Shown here in pieces: positions 1-7,157 of a stretch of 49,581 nt of DNA (the first letter of the stretch is position 1; each line of letters opens with the position of its first letter). Under the pieces are notes generated by a model. It made no database searches. It saw only the letters and a program-made list of their open reading frames with translations, and was not told where the DNA came from. The position numbers were made by a program, and so were the translations under genes. This DNA comes from PALSA-1355 sp035496575. GTDB taxonomy: Bacteria; Planctomycetota; Planctomycetia; Pirellulales; PALSA-1355. The stretch covers positions 1-49,581 of the forward strand of contig DATJEN010000121.1 in the NCBI GenBank assembly GCA_035496575.1, written 5' to 3'.

Positions 1-148
1 GTGTTTGGCCGGCGTCTGTTTGATCGGCGGCCCACAGCAGGCGCGGCAGAGTCATGCCGCCGAACAGCGAAAGGGCGCCCACGCGCATCAGTTCGCGGCG
101 ACTGATTCCATCGCACAATCGAGTTTTGCCACCCAGCACGCGCAACAT
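1..148 (-). CDS. DUF1501 family protein, N-terminal fragment (runs off left edge)
   Basis: Reading leftwards from an ATG at 148, the first 49 codons are open to the window edge. They encode an N-terminus with a SRREL twin-arginine-like motif near residue 18, followed by a hydrophobic stretch (VGALSLFGGMTLPRLL) ending in a small-residue cleavage-like site. That layout is typical of planctomycete DUF1501 proteins, which are exported and have a sulfatase/alkaline-phosphatase-like fold of unknown activity. The family assignment rests only on this signal region and on the DUF1501/DUF1549 context of the neighbouring operon. The body of the protein lies outside the window. Confidence 0.6.
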   Translation of the reverse strand, partial: MLRVLGGKTRLCDGISRRELMRVGALSLFGGMTLPRLLWAADQTDAGQT

Positions 149-277
149 ATTTGTGGTTCCGTGTGCGCTCGAGCGGTTATCGCGCCACTCGTGTCGGCGG
201 GTTTTTAGGACCCGCTACACCTGGCACAGAGTATACGCCCTCGCCGCCCGCCGCGCAAGACTTCAAGCCGACCGCGC

Positions 278-1189
278 TCACGGCGCATTGTCAGGGGTGA
301 CCGCCGCGGGGTGGTTGCCCGAGAAGGCCAGCCATTGGCCGTCGGGACTCCAGGCGGGCTCGACACTTTCGCCGTGCTGATCCGGCAGGCGGTGGGCGCC
401 TTTGCCGTCCGGCTCCAGCAAGCTGAGCTTGCGATCGGTGCTAATCACGATGCGGCCGCCGTCCGGCGACCACGATAGCTGTTGATCCAGATTGATTTTC
501 AATCGAGGTTCGACCTGCGTGTTTTCGCGATCGGCAGCGACGATCCACAGCTCCTTTTTCCGATTGCGCATGACGACCACCGCCAGCCGCTTGCCGTCAG
601 GCGACCAGTCGAAGCCGGGCATGACTTGTTGCACGCGTTCGCCGATCAGGGGGCGCTCTTCGCCACTGACGAGGTCCAGCACGATCAGGTTGCGCATATC
701 AGTGAATGCGAGCCGGCCTCCATCCGGCGACCAGCGCGGACTGAAGCCCGCCGCAACTCGCACGCGTCCCTGACCATCCAGGTTCTGCACGTATACGCCC
801 TGCGGATTCTTCTCGTCTCCGCGAAAATGGAAAGCAATTTGCTTATCGTCGGGCGACCAGGCGGGCGATTGGGTTTCGCCGATCTGTTTTAGCCCGCTGC
901 CATCGAGGTTGACCACGAACAGCCGTATCGTATTGCCGGCGCTCTCCAGCGCGTCGAACGCCAGCCGCGTGCCGTCGTGAGACCAAGTCGGCCGGAAGTG
1001 CTCTTTGTAGCCGTCGATCTGCGCCACCTTGCGCAGCTGGCTTCCATCGCGATTCATCACATAGATGGCAGCGCGCATTTCCTCGGCATGCAGCGGCGCG
1101 CTAGCGAGGGTGACGCTCAGCAGACCGATGACGAGCCGTCGCAAAGCGATCCGCGGATGAGCGAGCAACTGCTGTGTGCTAGGGAACAT
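278..1189 (-). CDS. Secreted PD40/TolB-like beta-propeller protein (copy 2)
   Basis: 303 residues. An N-terminal signal-like segment (RRLVIGLLSVTLASAPLHAEE) is followed by repeated WSPDG/WSHDGTRLAF blades, the signature of PD40 (WD40-like) repeats as in TolB and DPP-IV propellers. At least six blades are visible, enough for one propeller. No catalytic domain follows, so it is probably a binding or scaffold protein outside the cytoplasm. The ATG at 1189 is chosen because GGAAG lies about 8 bases upstream and the signal peptide follows directly; an in-frame ATG at 1222 would add 11 residues. It overlaps the end of the upstream paralogue by 11 bp, so the two are cotranscribed, probably after tandem duplication. 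Confidence 0.85.
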   Translation of the reverse strand: MFPSTQQLLAHPRIALRRLVIGLLSVTLASAPLHAEEMRAAIYVMNRDGSQLRKVAQIDGYKEHFRPTWSHDGTRLAFDALESAGNTIRLFVVNLDGSGLKQIGETQSPAWSPDDKQIAFHFRGDEKNPQGVYVQNLDGQGRVRVAAGFSPRWSPDGGRLAFTDMRNLIVLDLVSGEERPLIGERVQQVMPGFDWSPDGKRLAVVVMRNRKKELWIVAADRENTQVEPRLKINLDQQLSWSPDGGRIVISTDRKLSLLEPDGKGAHRLPDQHGESVEPAWSPDGQWLAFSGNHPAAVTPDNAP

Positions 1190-2045
1190 CGCGGCTGCTT
1201 CCAAATACGATCCACTCGCCATCGGGCGACCAATCGGGGTCGATGCTGCCGCCTTTCTGGCCGGGTACTTTTTGCGGTTCGCTTTTTCCGTCCACGTCGG
1301 CGATGAAGATCATGTAGTGATTGGCGATCGCCATTCTTTTTCCATCAGGCGAAAACGAGAGCAGACCGCCCATTTCGTTTTCGAGCCGCTTGTGGGTGCC
1401 ATGTTCTTCCCCTTCGGCGCTGATATACATCAGATAGCGATGTTTGCGCTCCTCAGGCCGTAGCACGACTGCCAGCCGCTTGCTGTCGGCAAACCACCAC
1501 ATGCCATAGATCTGGTAAGCGGGCTGCTTAAGCAGTCCGCGCACTTCACCCGTCAGCAGGTCGGTAACCTGGATATCGTTGTTGATGGTGGTGGCCAGAA
1601 GCGTACCGTCGGGCGACCAGCAGGGATAACGCCCGGCCGCGATTGGCGTCAGTCCCGTGCCATCGACATTCATCACATATGCCTCGCGGCGGCCGTTTGC
1701 AAAAGCTTCTGCCGCGATCTGCTTATCGTCAGGCGACCAGACGGGGCGAACGTAATTCCCCAAGCGCCTCAGTTCAGTGCCATCGGCATTGACCACGTAC
1801 GCACCCTTCGCTTCCGCGGTGTTGCCGTGCGTTTCGAACACGATCCGCTTGCCGTCGTGCGACCAGCGCGGGCAAAGGTGCGTGGTGCAATTTTCGACCT
1901 GCGTCACGAAACGAGCCTGGCTGCCGTCGACTTTCATGACCCAAATCGACCATGCGGCGTTTTGCGCGAGCGCGGATTGGCCGAGTGCCACCAGAACAAG
2001 CAGGACCGGCGCGGCGAGCCTGAGCAGACGAGAATCCACAGCCAT
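1179..2045 (-). CDS. Secreted PD40/TolB-like beta-propeller protein (copy 1)
   Basis: 288 residues with a signal peptide (RLLRLAAPVLLVLVALGQSALAQ) and PD40 blades marked by CPRWSHDGKRIVF, RPVWSPDDKQIA, YPCWSPDGTLLA and DPDWSPDGEWIVFGS. It is a paralogue of the next gene downstream: both begin the mature protein with I-x-VM-[NK]-x-DGSQ and end with WSPDG plus a short tail. The domain is a TolB-type propeller without a Pal-binding or peptidase module, so a ligand-binding or envelope scaffold role is inferred. The ATG at 2045 lies 32 bp after the EF-hand gene, placing it in the same operon. Confidence 0.85.
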   Translation of the reverse strand: MAVDSRLLRLAAPVLLVLVALGQSALAQNAAWSIWVMKVDGSQARFVTQVENCTTHLCPRWSHDGKRIVFETHGNTAEAKGAYVVNADGTELRRLGNYVRPVWSPDDKQIAAEAFANGRREAYVMNVDGTGLTPIAAGRYPCWSPDGTLLATTINNDIQVTDLLTGEVRGLLKQPAYQIYGMWWFADSKRLAVVLRPEERKHRYLMYISAEGEEHGTHKRLENEMGGLLSFSPDGKRMAIANHYMIFIADVDGKSEPQKVPGQKGGSIDPDWSPDGEWIVFGSSRDVP

Positions 2046-2077
2046 TTCCTTGCACCATCGAAGCCTAGGAACGCGAA

Positions 2078-3751
2078 TCAGTCTTCCTGTTTGCCCGGCG
2101 GGCTTACCGCTTCGGCTTCCTCGCGATCGATGAGCCCGTCGCCATCGGCGTCGAGCTTGCGAAACGCTTCCAACGGGCCGACGAACTCGCGCACGCTCAA
2201 GTCGCCGTCGTTATTGCGATCCATCTTGCGAAACCAGCGCGGGCCGGTCGTATTGGCTTTGGCCGCCGAACGGGTGGCGTTGCCGCGCGCCACGCGAGCC
2301 TCGGTGTCGGAGGGAGCCTCGGCCCCTCGCACGATTTCGAACGACATGCGTTGGGGAATTTCGTCGCCGCCCAGCACACCGTCGCCGTTTTTGTCTTCGA
2401 GAGCCAGAATATTCGTGGCGGAACGTAGCTCTCGCGACGACAAGACGCCATCGAGATCGGTATCCAGCATATTGAATAAGTCCTGGCCCATATCGGAGAC
2501 TTCTAGCTGCAATCGCACGGCGGCCGCGGCCTTTTGTTCTTCGGCGAAGGTGCTGAACTCGCCCTTGAACACCTTCTTGTCGCCGTCGGCATCCATCGCT
2601 TCGAATGAGCCGCGGCCGATGTTGGCGGCGTCTGCCTCTCGCTGTTCGAGGTATCCATTTTTGTCGGCGTCCATGGCATTGAAGTCGTAGAAATCGGCCT
2701 GCCGCGGATCGCGGTTGAGTCGCACGAAATTGATGTCCAGTTCGCCCAGCTTGAGTTTGTAGCCACCATCAGGGGTAGCCCGCACGCGCCAATCCGGTTC
2801 AACTCGCACGCGCGCGCGGCTGCGCCGATCCGCCGTCGTGGTGGGGCCCATGGCGAGCGTCAACTCCAGGTCCGGCGGTCGATCCAGAAAAGCCAGCAGC
2901 TCGCCGCGCTCGAGGGCGGCGTCGCTATTCTGGTCCAAGCGCCCCAGTAGCGCGGCCGGCAAGCTTATCTCCCGATCTTTGCCGTCGGTGAGAACGCGTC
3001 CGTCGTCGTTGCGGTCGTAACGCTTGAGCAGCCGGTCGGCCACACTATCGGCTGTCGCCGCGGCGTCGATCAACAAAACCGGCGCTGACGGGCTGTCCTT
3101 TTCGGTCGGCGACCCCGCCGCGGAAGCCGTCGACTGCGCGGCCGGATCGAGAATGAGCTCGAAACGTGTGATGACGCCGTCGTCATTGAAGTCCCGCTGC
3201 ATGAGCTGCTCTTCGGCTCTAGCCAGCTCATCGGCCGAGAGTTGCTGATCGACATTGGTGTCGAGCAACGGCAGCAGCGCTCGTCCCGCTGACTGCGAAA
3301 TGACTGGCCGGGCGCGCAAGCCAAAGGTCGGCAGAATCTTTTGAATGTAGGCAGCCAGCGTGCGGCGATCGACGGTTCCGTTTTCGTCGGCGGCCGATGC
3401 CAGCGCGGAATCCTTGGCGATCGAGCGCGGCGCGTCTCGCAAGCTGCCGCTCATGTGGCGCGCCACATCGTCACCTTGCGCGACGCTCAGCCGTCCGTCG
3501 CCGTCGTGGTCCAGCTCGGCGAACAGCTCGTCGAAGCGCCGATCCCATTCTTCTCGAAAGGGGCGCCCATCGACCGTTACGTGCAACCGCACAAGCAGCG
3601 GGCGGAGCGGGCCGAGCACGATGAGATCTTGCGCATCCGCAGGGGCGCCGCGCGGAGAAACTTCGGCATCGGCGGCTTCGGTCGAGTTGCAAAAAGCCAG
3701 GCAGACAACAAACAGGATGAGAAAACTCTCGCGGAGGACGACCGCCATCAT
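2078..3751 (-). CDS. Secreted multi-EF-hand calcium-binding protein
   Basis: 557 residues. An N-terminal signal peptide (LRESFLILFVVCLAFCNSTEA) is followed by about eleven EF-hand-type loops, for example DHDGDGRLS, DFNDDGVIT, DADKNGYLE, DTDLDGVLS, DKNGDGVLG, DRNNDGDLS and DADGDGLID. Several (DQNSDAALE, DADGDKKVF) are imperfect. The fold predicts calcium-dependent folding or binding outside the cytoplasm; no enzyme domain is seen. The start is the ATG at 3751, the first of a double Met, because its ATGA overlaps the stop of the DUF1501 gene by 4 bp and a signal peptide follows immediately. Longer in-frame readings have the composition of an antisense reading of DUF1501. Runs of EF-hands beside DUF1501/DUF1549 genes are common in planctomycetes. 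Confidence 0.9.
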   Translation of the reverse strand: MMAVVLRESFLILFVVCLAFCNSTEAADAEVSPRGAPADAQDLIVLGPLRPLLVRLHVTVDGRPFREEWDRRFDELFAELDHDGDGRLSVAQGDDVARHMSGSLRDAPRSIAKDSALASAADENGTVDRRTLAAYIQKILPTFGLRARPVISQSAGRALLPLLDTNVDQQLSADELARAEEQLMQRDFNDDGVITRFELILDPAAQSTASAAGSPTEKDSPSAPVLLIDAAATADSVADRLLKRYDRNDDGRVLTDGKDREISLPAALLGRLDQNSDAALERGELLAFLDRPPDLELTLAMGPTTTADRRSRARVRVEPDWRVRATPDGGYKLKLGELDINFVRLNRDPRQADFYDFNAMDADKNGYLEQREADAANIGRGSFEAMDADGDKKVFKGEFSTFAEEQKAAAAVRLQLEVSDMGQDLFNMLDTDLDGVLSSRELRSATNILALEDKNGDGVLGGDEIPQRMSFEIVRGAEAPSDTEARVARGNATRSAAKANTTGPRWFRKMDRNNDGDLSVREFVGPLEAFRKLDADGDGLIDREEAEAVSPPGKQED

Positions 3752-5097
3752 CCCACGAGCTCCTCGATCGGCTTGGCGGCAGGATCGGCCAATCGAATCG
3801 GCCGGCCGACGTTCGAGACGTTCTGCTTGGTTGGATCGACGCCCAGGGATCGAAAGACCGTGGCCAGCAAATCGGCGACGCTGACGGGGCGAGTTTCGAC
3901 CTTGGTTCCATCCGCGCTCGTTTTGCCAATCACCTGCCCGGATCGAATGCCGCCGCCGGCCAACACGGTCGACCAGGCGTTGGGATAATGGTCGCGCCCC
4001 GTACCGTTGTTGATCTTGGGCGTGCGGCCGAATTCGCCCATCCACACGATCAAGGTCGAATCCAGCAGCCCGCGCTGTTTCAGCTCGTTGATCAGGCTGC
4101 TCCACGCGGGATCGAGCGTGCCGCTGAGAGTCTTGATGGTATTGAAGTTGTCGGCATGCGTATCCCAGCCCAGGCCGCCCGCGCCCCCCGAAGTGACTTC
4201 GACAAAGGGTACGCCGCGCTCGACGAGTCGGCGCGCCAGCAGGCAGCCCTGGCCAAATCGGTTGCGGCCATAGGCGTCGCGCACCGTGTCGGGCTCGTCG
4301 TCCAGGTCAAACGCCTTTCCGGCTGCGCTACGCATCAAGCGCACGGCACTGTCGTAAGCGGTTTTGTAGCCCACGGCTGGCGCGCCGGGATGATCGCTCA
4401 TGAAGCCACCATTCAGCGAGCCGAGAATTTTGAGCCGGGCGTCGGCCGTGCCCGCGGCGATTTGATGGGGAGCGAGCAGGTCGGGAACCTTGAGGCCATA
4501 ATCGCGCTCGTCTTGCTCATCGGCTCCGGGCCGCGCTTCGCCCACCAAGAGTGGCGCGAATTGCGATCCCAGGAAACCGGGGCTGTAAGCGGCGGGGTTC
4601 AAGTTGCGGTAAGGTGAGATGCTGACGAAGCTCGGCAGGTCGGCCAAAGGATTGCCGAGTTCTTTCGCGACCAGCGCGCCAAGCGTGGGATAGCGCACCG
4701 GCGGCTGAGGCAGGTAGCCATTGCGCATCAGGTACGTCGCGCGGCCGTGATCGCCCTCTTTGGTGCTCATGGAGCGGATGATCGCCAGGTGTTCGGCAAC
4801 ACTGGCAAGCTTGGGCAGGTGTTCGGAAATCTTGATGCCAGGCACGCTGGTGTCGATCTCTTTGAACGGGCCACCATTTTCATGGCCGGGCTTGAGATCG
4901 AAGGTATCCATCTGGCTTGGACCGCCGTTCATCCACAGCAGGATGCAGGCCTTCTTTTGGCCCGGCGTGGTTGTGCCGGCCGCGTGCGATTCGAGCCAGG
5001 GAAAGGTGGCCGCGCCGACGAGCGTGGCCCAGGAAAACCGCATCCACTCGCGGCGGTTGAGCTCGGTTCCAGCGGATTGCAGAACAGACCCTCGCAT
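3748..5097 (-). CDS. DUF1501 family protein, twin-arginine-type signal
   Basis: 449 residues. A twin-arginine-like signal NRREWMRFSWATLVGAATF ends near residue 40. The conserved DUF1501 core follows: ILLWMNGGPSQMDTFDLKP near residues 53-70, a GDHGRA segment, and GEFGRTPK plus GRDHYPNAW near the C-terminus. The family has an alkaline-phosphatase/sulfatase-like fold and is nearly always paired with DUF1549/DUF1553 proteins in planctomycetes; its reaction is not established. The ATG at 5097 is preferred because the signal begins there. Upstream is the DUF1549/DUF1553 gene (61 bp gap) and downstream the EF-hand gene (4-bp overlap), so this is one transcription unit. Length is normal for the family. 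Confidence 0.92.
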   Translation of the reverse strand: MRGSVLQSAGTELNRREWMRFSWATLVGAATFPWLESHAAGTTTPGQKKACILLWMNGGPSQMDTFDLKPGHENGGPFKEIDTSVPGIKISEHLPKLASVAEHLAIIRSMSTKEGDHGRATYLMRNGYLPQPPVRYPTLGALVAKELGNPLADLPSFVSISPYRNLNPAAYSPGFLGSQFAPLLVGEARPGADEQDERDYGLKVPDLLAPHQIAAGTADARLKILGSLNGGFMSDHPGAPAVGYKTAYDSAVRLMRSAAGKAFDLDDEPDTVRDAYGRNRFGQGCLLARRLVERGVPFVEVTSGGAGGLGWDTHADNFNTIKTLSGTLDPAWSSLINELKQRGLLDSTLIVWMGEFGRTPKINNGTGRDHYPNAWSTVLAGGGIRSGQVIGKTSADGTKVETRPVSVADLLATVFRSLGVDPTKQNVSNVGRPIRLADPAAKPIEELVG

Positions 5098-5158
5098 GTG
5101 CCTCGCCCTTTCCTGTTGAGTTGAGACAAGCCCTCTTCGAAGCGCTGCGCGAACTCGT

Positions 5159-6856
5159 TTAGTGGTTGAGCGCAAACTCGGCGCTATTGAGCAGCGCCCA
5201 GAACACGTCGGCGAGCGCTTTTCGTCCATCACTCGCGGCTCCGCCGGAGTCGACATATTCGCCCAGCTCCTTGGATTCCTGCTCGCTTGGGTTGCGCGAA
5301 AGCGTGGCCAAGAAGAGCGCTTCAATCCGCTGGGCGTTGCTCAAAAAGGGAGCGTCGGCGACCGCCGCGAGCGTTTCGCTGTTTTCCAGATCGGTGGCGT
5401 TGGAGACGAGCTTGCCGTTCATGAGCGTCAACGCCTGCAAGATCGAGGTTTCTGCCTCGGTGCGCGCGACCGTTTGATCGGCAAATCGGCCGCGGAATTC
5501 GGCGGCCGCGCTCGCCAGATCCGGCAGGGCGCCCGGCTGGCGTTCGCGCGTGCGGCGCTCCTCGCGAAAACCGGTCGCCTGCACGATGCTCGCGAAAAGC
5601 TGATCGGACGTCATGCGGCGCAGCGGCATCCGCGCAAAGTGAACCAGGTCGTCGTCGTGGGCCGAGCTTGCGCGGCTGCTCGCCTGGTAGGCGCGCGTTT
5701 GCGTAATGGCCCTGATCAGGTAATTGAAATCGAAGTGATGCAGCGCGAACTGGCGCGCCATTTCGTCAAGCAGTTCCGGATGCGATGGCGGGTTTGTGGG
5801 ATCGAAGTCGTCGACCGGGTGGACGAAGCCGCGACCCAAAAAGTGTTCCCACATGCGATTGACGGCCGTTCGCGCAAAGTAAGGATTGTCTGTTTGCGTA
5901 ATCCACCGCGCGAGCAGCTCGCGCTTTGTCGCGCCGCTGGCCCAATCGGGCGCATGGCCGCCGATGAACTCCGGCTCAACCGTGAGCTGCGTTTCGGGAA
6001 TGCGGATCGCCTTCGAATCGGCTGGGCCTGGCTCGGGGCGTTTCATCGCGCCAGGTGGATCGTCAAAAAAAGCGGCCAGAGACCAGAATTCCTTGCGCGT
6101 CCAATGCGAGAAGGGATGATCGTGGCACTGCGCGCATTGAAGTTGCAGGCCCAGGAAAAGCCGGCTGGTGGCGGCCGCGATCTGCTCGCGTTTGAACTCG
6201 TTGGCTTGGAAAAATGCGGCTGGGCTTGGCAGCGACGAACGCATGGGCTGAGGATTTGCCCGCCGCGCTTCCGGCAAGGGCGCGGTCAGCATTTCGGTCG
6301 CGAGCCGGTCGTACGCCATGTTGACCGCGAAGCGCAGCCGCAGCCAGGTATCGAATTGAAAAGTGACCCCGCTCACGTCGACGTTGTCGGGAGCGCCCGC
6401 CAGCGCGAGCGTGCGCCAGGTGTTGGCAAAGTGCTGAGCATGCGCTCCGCGGGCGAGCAAGTCGTCCACAACCTTTCGCCGCTTGTCGGCGCGCGTGTCG
6501 GACATGAAGCTTTGCAGCTCGGCGACGGTTGGGATCTTGCCGACCAGGTCGAGGTGAGCGCGACGCAAGTACTCGGCGTCGCCGGAAACCGGAGCCGGCT
6601 CGACCTTGGCGCGCGACCAGGCCTCGGCCAATTTCGCATCGATGTACGAAGTCAGCTGCGCGGAATCGAGCGGTCGCGATTCCTGCCCAGCGCTCGCGGG
6701 CGACTGGCCCGCCGCGCTCGATGCGACGGCGCTTTCTTGCGCGCAGACAATTCGCGCGGCGCTAACAATAGATAAACAGGAGCCGCTTAAGACAAAGAAC
6801 AAGCCTGCGCGAGCCGCCAGCGCGAACCTCTCCCACGTAACCCGCCTGACGTTCAT
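5159..6856 (-). CDS. DUF1549/DUF1553 (PSD1-type) exported protein
   Basis: 565 residues with an N-terminal hydrophobic signal (residues 16-38). DUF1549 spans about 68-265 and contains LDLVGKIPTVAELQSF and a CAQCH motif at 241-245 in the family context CAQCHDHPFSHW. DUF1553 runs from about 310 to the end, with NPYFARTAVNRMWEHFLGRG and HPELLDEMARQF. Many relatives carry an extra N-terminal cytochrome c domain (PSCyt1); this one does not, so CAQCH is the only haem-like motif and may be structural. The family is abundant and almost confined to planctomycetes and relatives, and is inferred to act with the DUF1501 partner outside the cytoplasm. It is the first gene of the minus-strand operon. The ATG has AAGG just upstream. 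Confidence 0.92.
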   Translation of the reverse strand: MNVRRVTWERFALAARAGLFFVLSGSCLSIVSAARIVCAQESAVASSAAGQSPASAGQESRPLDSAQLTSYIDAKLAEAWSRAKVEPAPVSGDAEYLRRAHLDLVGKIPTVAELQSFMSDTRADKRRKVVDDLLARGAHAQHFANTWRTLALAGAPDNVDVSGVTFQFDTWLRLRFAVNMAYDRLATEMLTAPLPEARRANPQPMRSSLPSPAAFFQANEFKREQIAAATSRLFLGLQLQCAQCHDHPFSHWTRKEFWSLAAFFDDPPGAMKRPEPGPADSKAIRIPETQLTVEPEFIGGHAPDWASGATKRELLARWITQTDNPYFARTAVNRMWEHFLGRGFVHPVDDFDPTNPPSHPELLDEMARQFALHHFDFNYLIRAITQTRAYQASSRASSAHDDDLVHFARMPLRRMTSDQLFASIVQATGFREERRTRERQPGALPDLASAAAEFRGRFADQTVARTEAETSILQALTLMNGKLVSNATDLENSETLAAVADAPFLSNAQRIEALFLATLSRNPSEQESKELGEYVDSGGAASDGRKALADVFWALLNSAEFALNH

Positions 6857-6893
6857 CCTTGTGGTACTCCTCGAAAGCGCCGGGAGTCTTTAT

Positions 6894-6936
6894 GAAACGA
6901 CAGAAGCGACAGAAACGGCCGAAAAGGCAGAAAGGG
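6894..6936 (-). repeat. Short degenerate pyrimidine repeat in the operon leader
   Basis: Read on the minus strand, the leader contains reiterated TTCTGTCG / TTTCTG units alternating with TTTTCGGCC (on plus: cgacagaag, cgacagaaa, ggcagaaag). It lies between the predicted promoter and the start of the DUF1549/DUF1553 gene, so it would be transcribed. The single-stranded pyrimidine tract could be an RNA-binding site, or a simple microsatellite-like expansion. Confidence 0.5.
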
Positions 6937-6945
6937 CTGGCGGTC

Positions 6946-6974
6946 ATTGTATCACCCCCACGAACAGGATTCAA
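6946..6974 (-). promoter_or_regulatory. Candidate sigma70-type promoter for the DUF1549/DUF1501 operon
   Basis: On the minus strand TTGAAT (6974-6969) and TACAAT (6951-6946) are separated by exactly 17 bp. Four of six -35 bases and five of six -10 bases match consensus. Initiation would fall near 6939, giving a leader of about 80 nt that carries a repetitive pyrimidine-rich tract before the ATG at 6856. Prediction from sequence only. Confidence 0.45.
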
Positions 6975-7001
6975 AGAATCGCCGCGAGAGGGAAAATTTT
7001 C

Positions 7002-7030
7002 TTGCTTTTACAAATTTCGATAAGTCTAAT
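7002..7030 (+). promoter_or_regulatory. Possible promoter for the PQQ-propeller gene and operon
   Basis: TTGCTT (7002-7007) and TCTAAT (7025-7030) are spaced by 17 bp in the A+T-rich part of the 301-bp divergent intergenic region (6857-7157). The -10 matches five of six consensus bases but the -35 only three. The leader to the ATG at 7158 would be about 120 nt. Weak prediction. Confidence 0.25.
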
Positions 7031-7157
7031 CGGACGAGCGGAATCGAGAGGCAAGCGGTCGGTCGTCGTGAGGTTTCGCGTGCTGGCTTTTGCGCTCAGT
7101 CATGGCGTGCGTCACGCACGGCTTCCGGCCCTATCTGTTGAGCGGGCTGCTCAATTC

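Noticed and set aside
5162..6775. Long plus-strand open frame of 537 codons
   Set aside because: Antisense to the DUF1549/DUF1553 gene; Arg/Gly/Ala-rich with no family motif. High-GC shadow.
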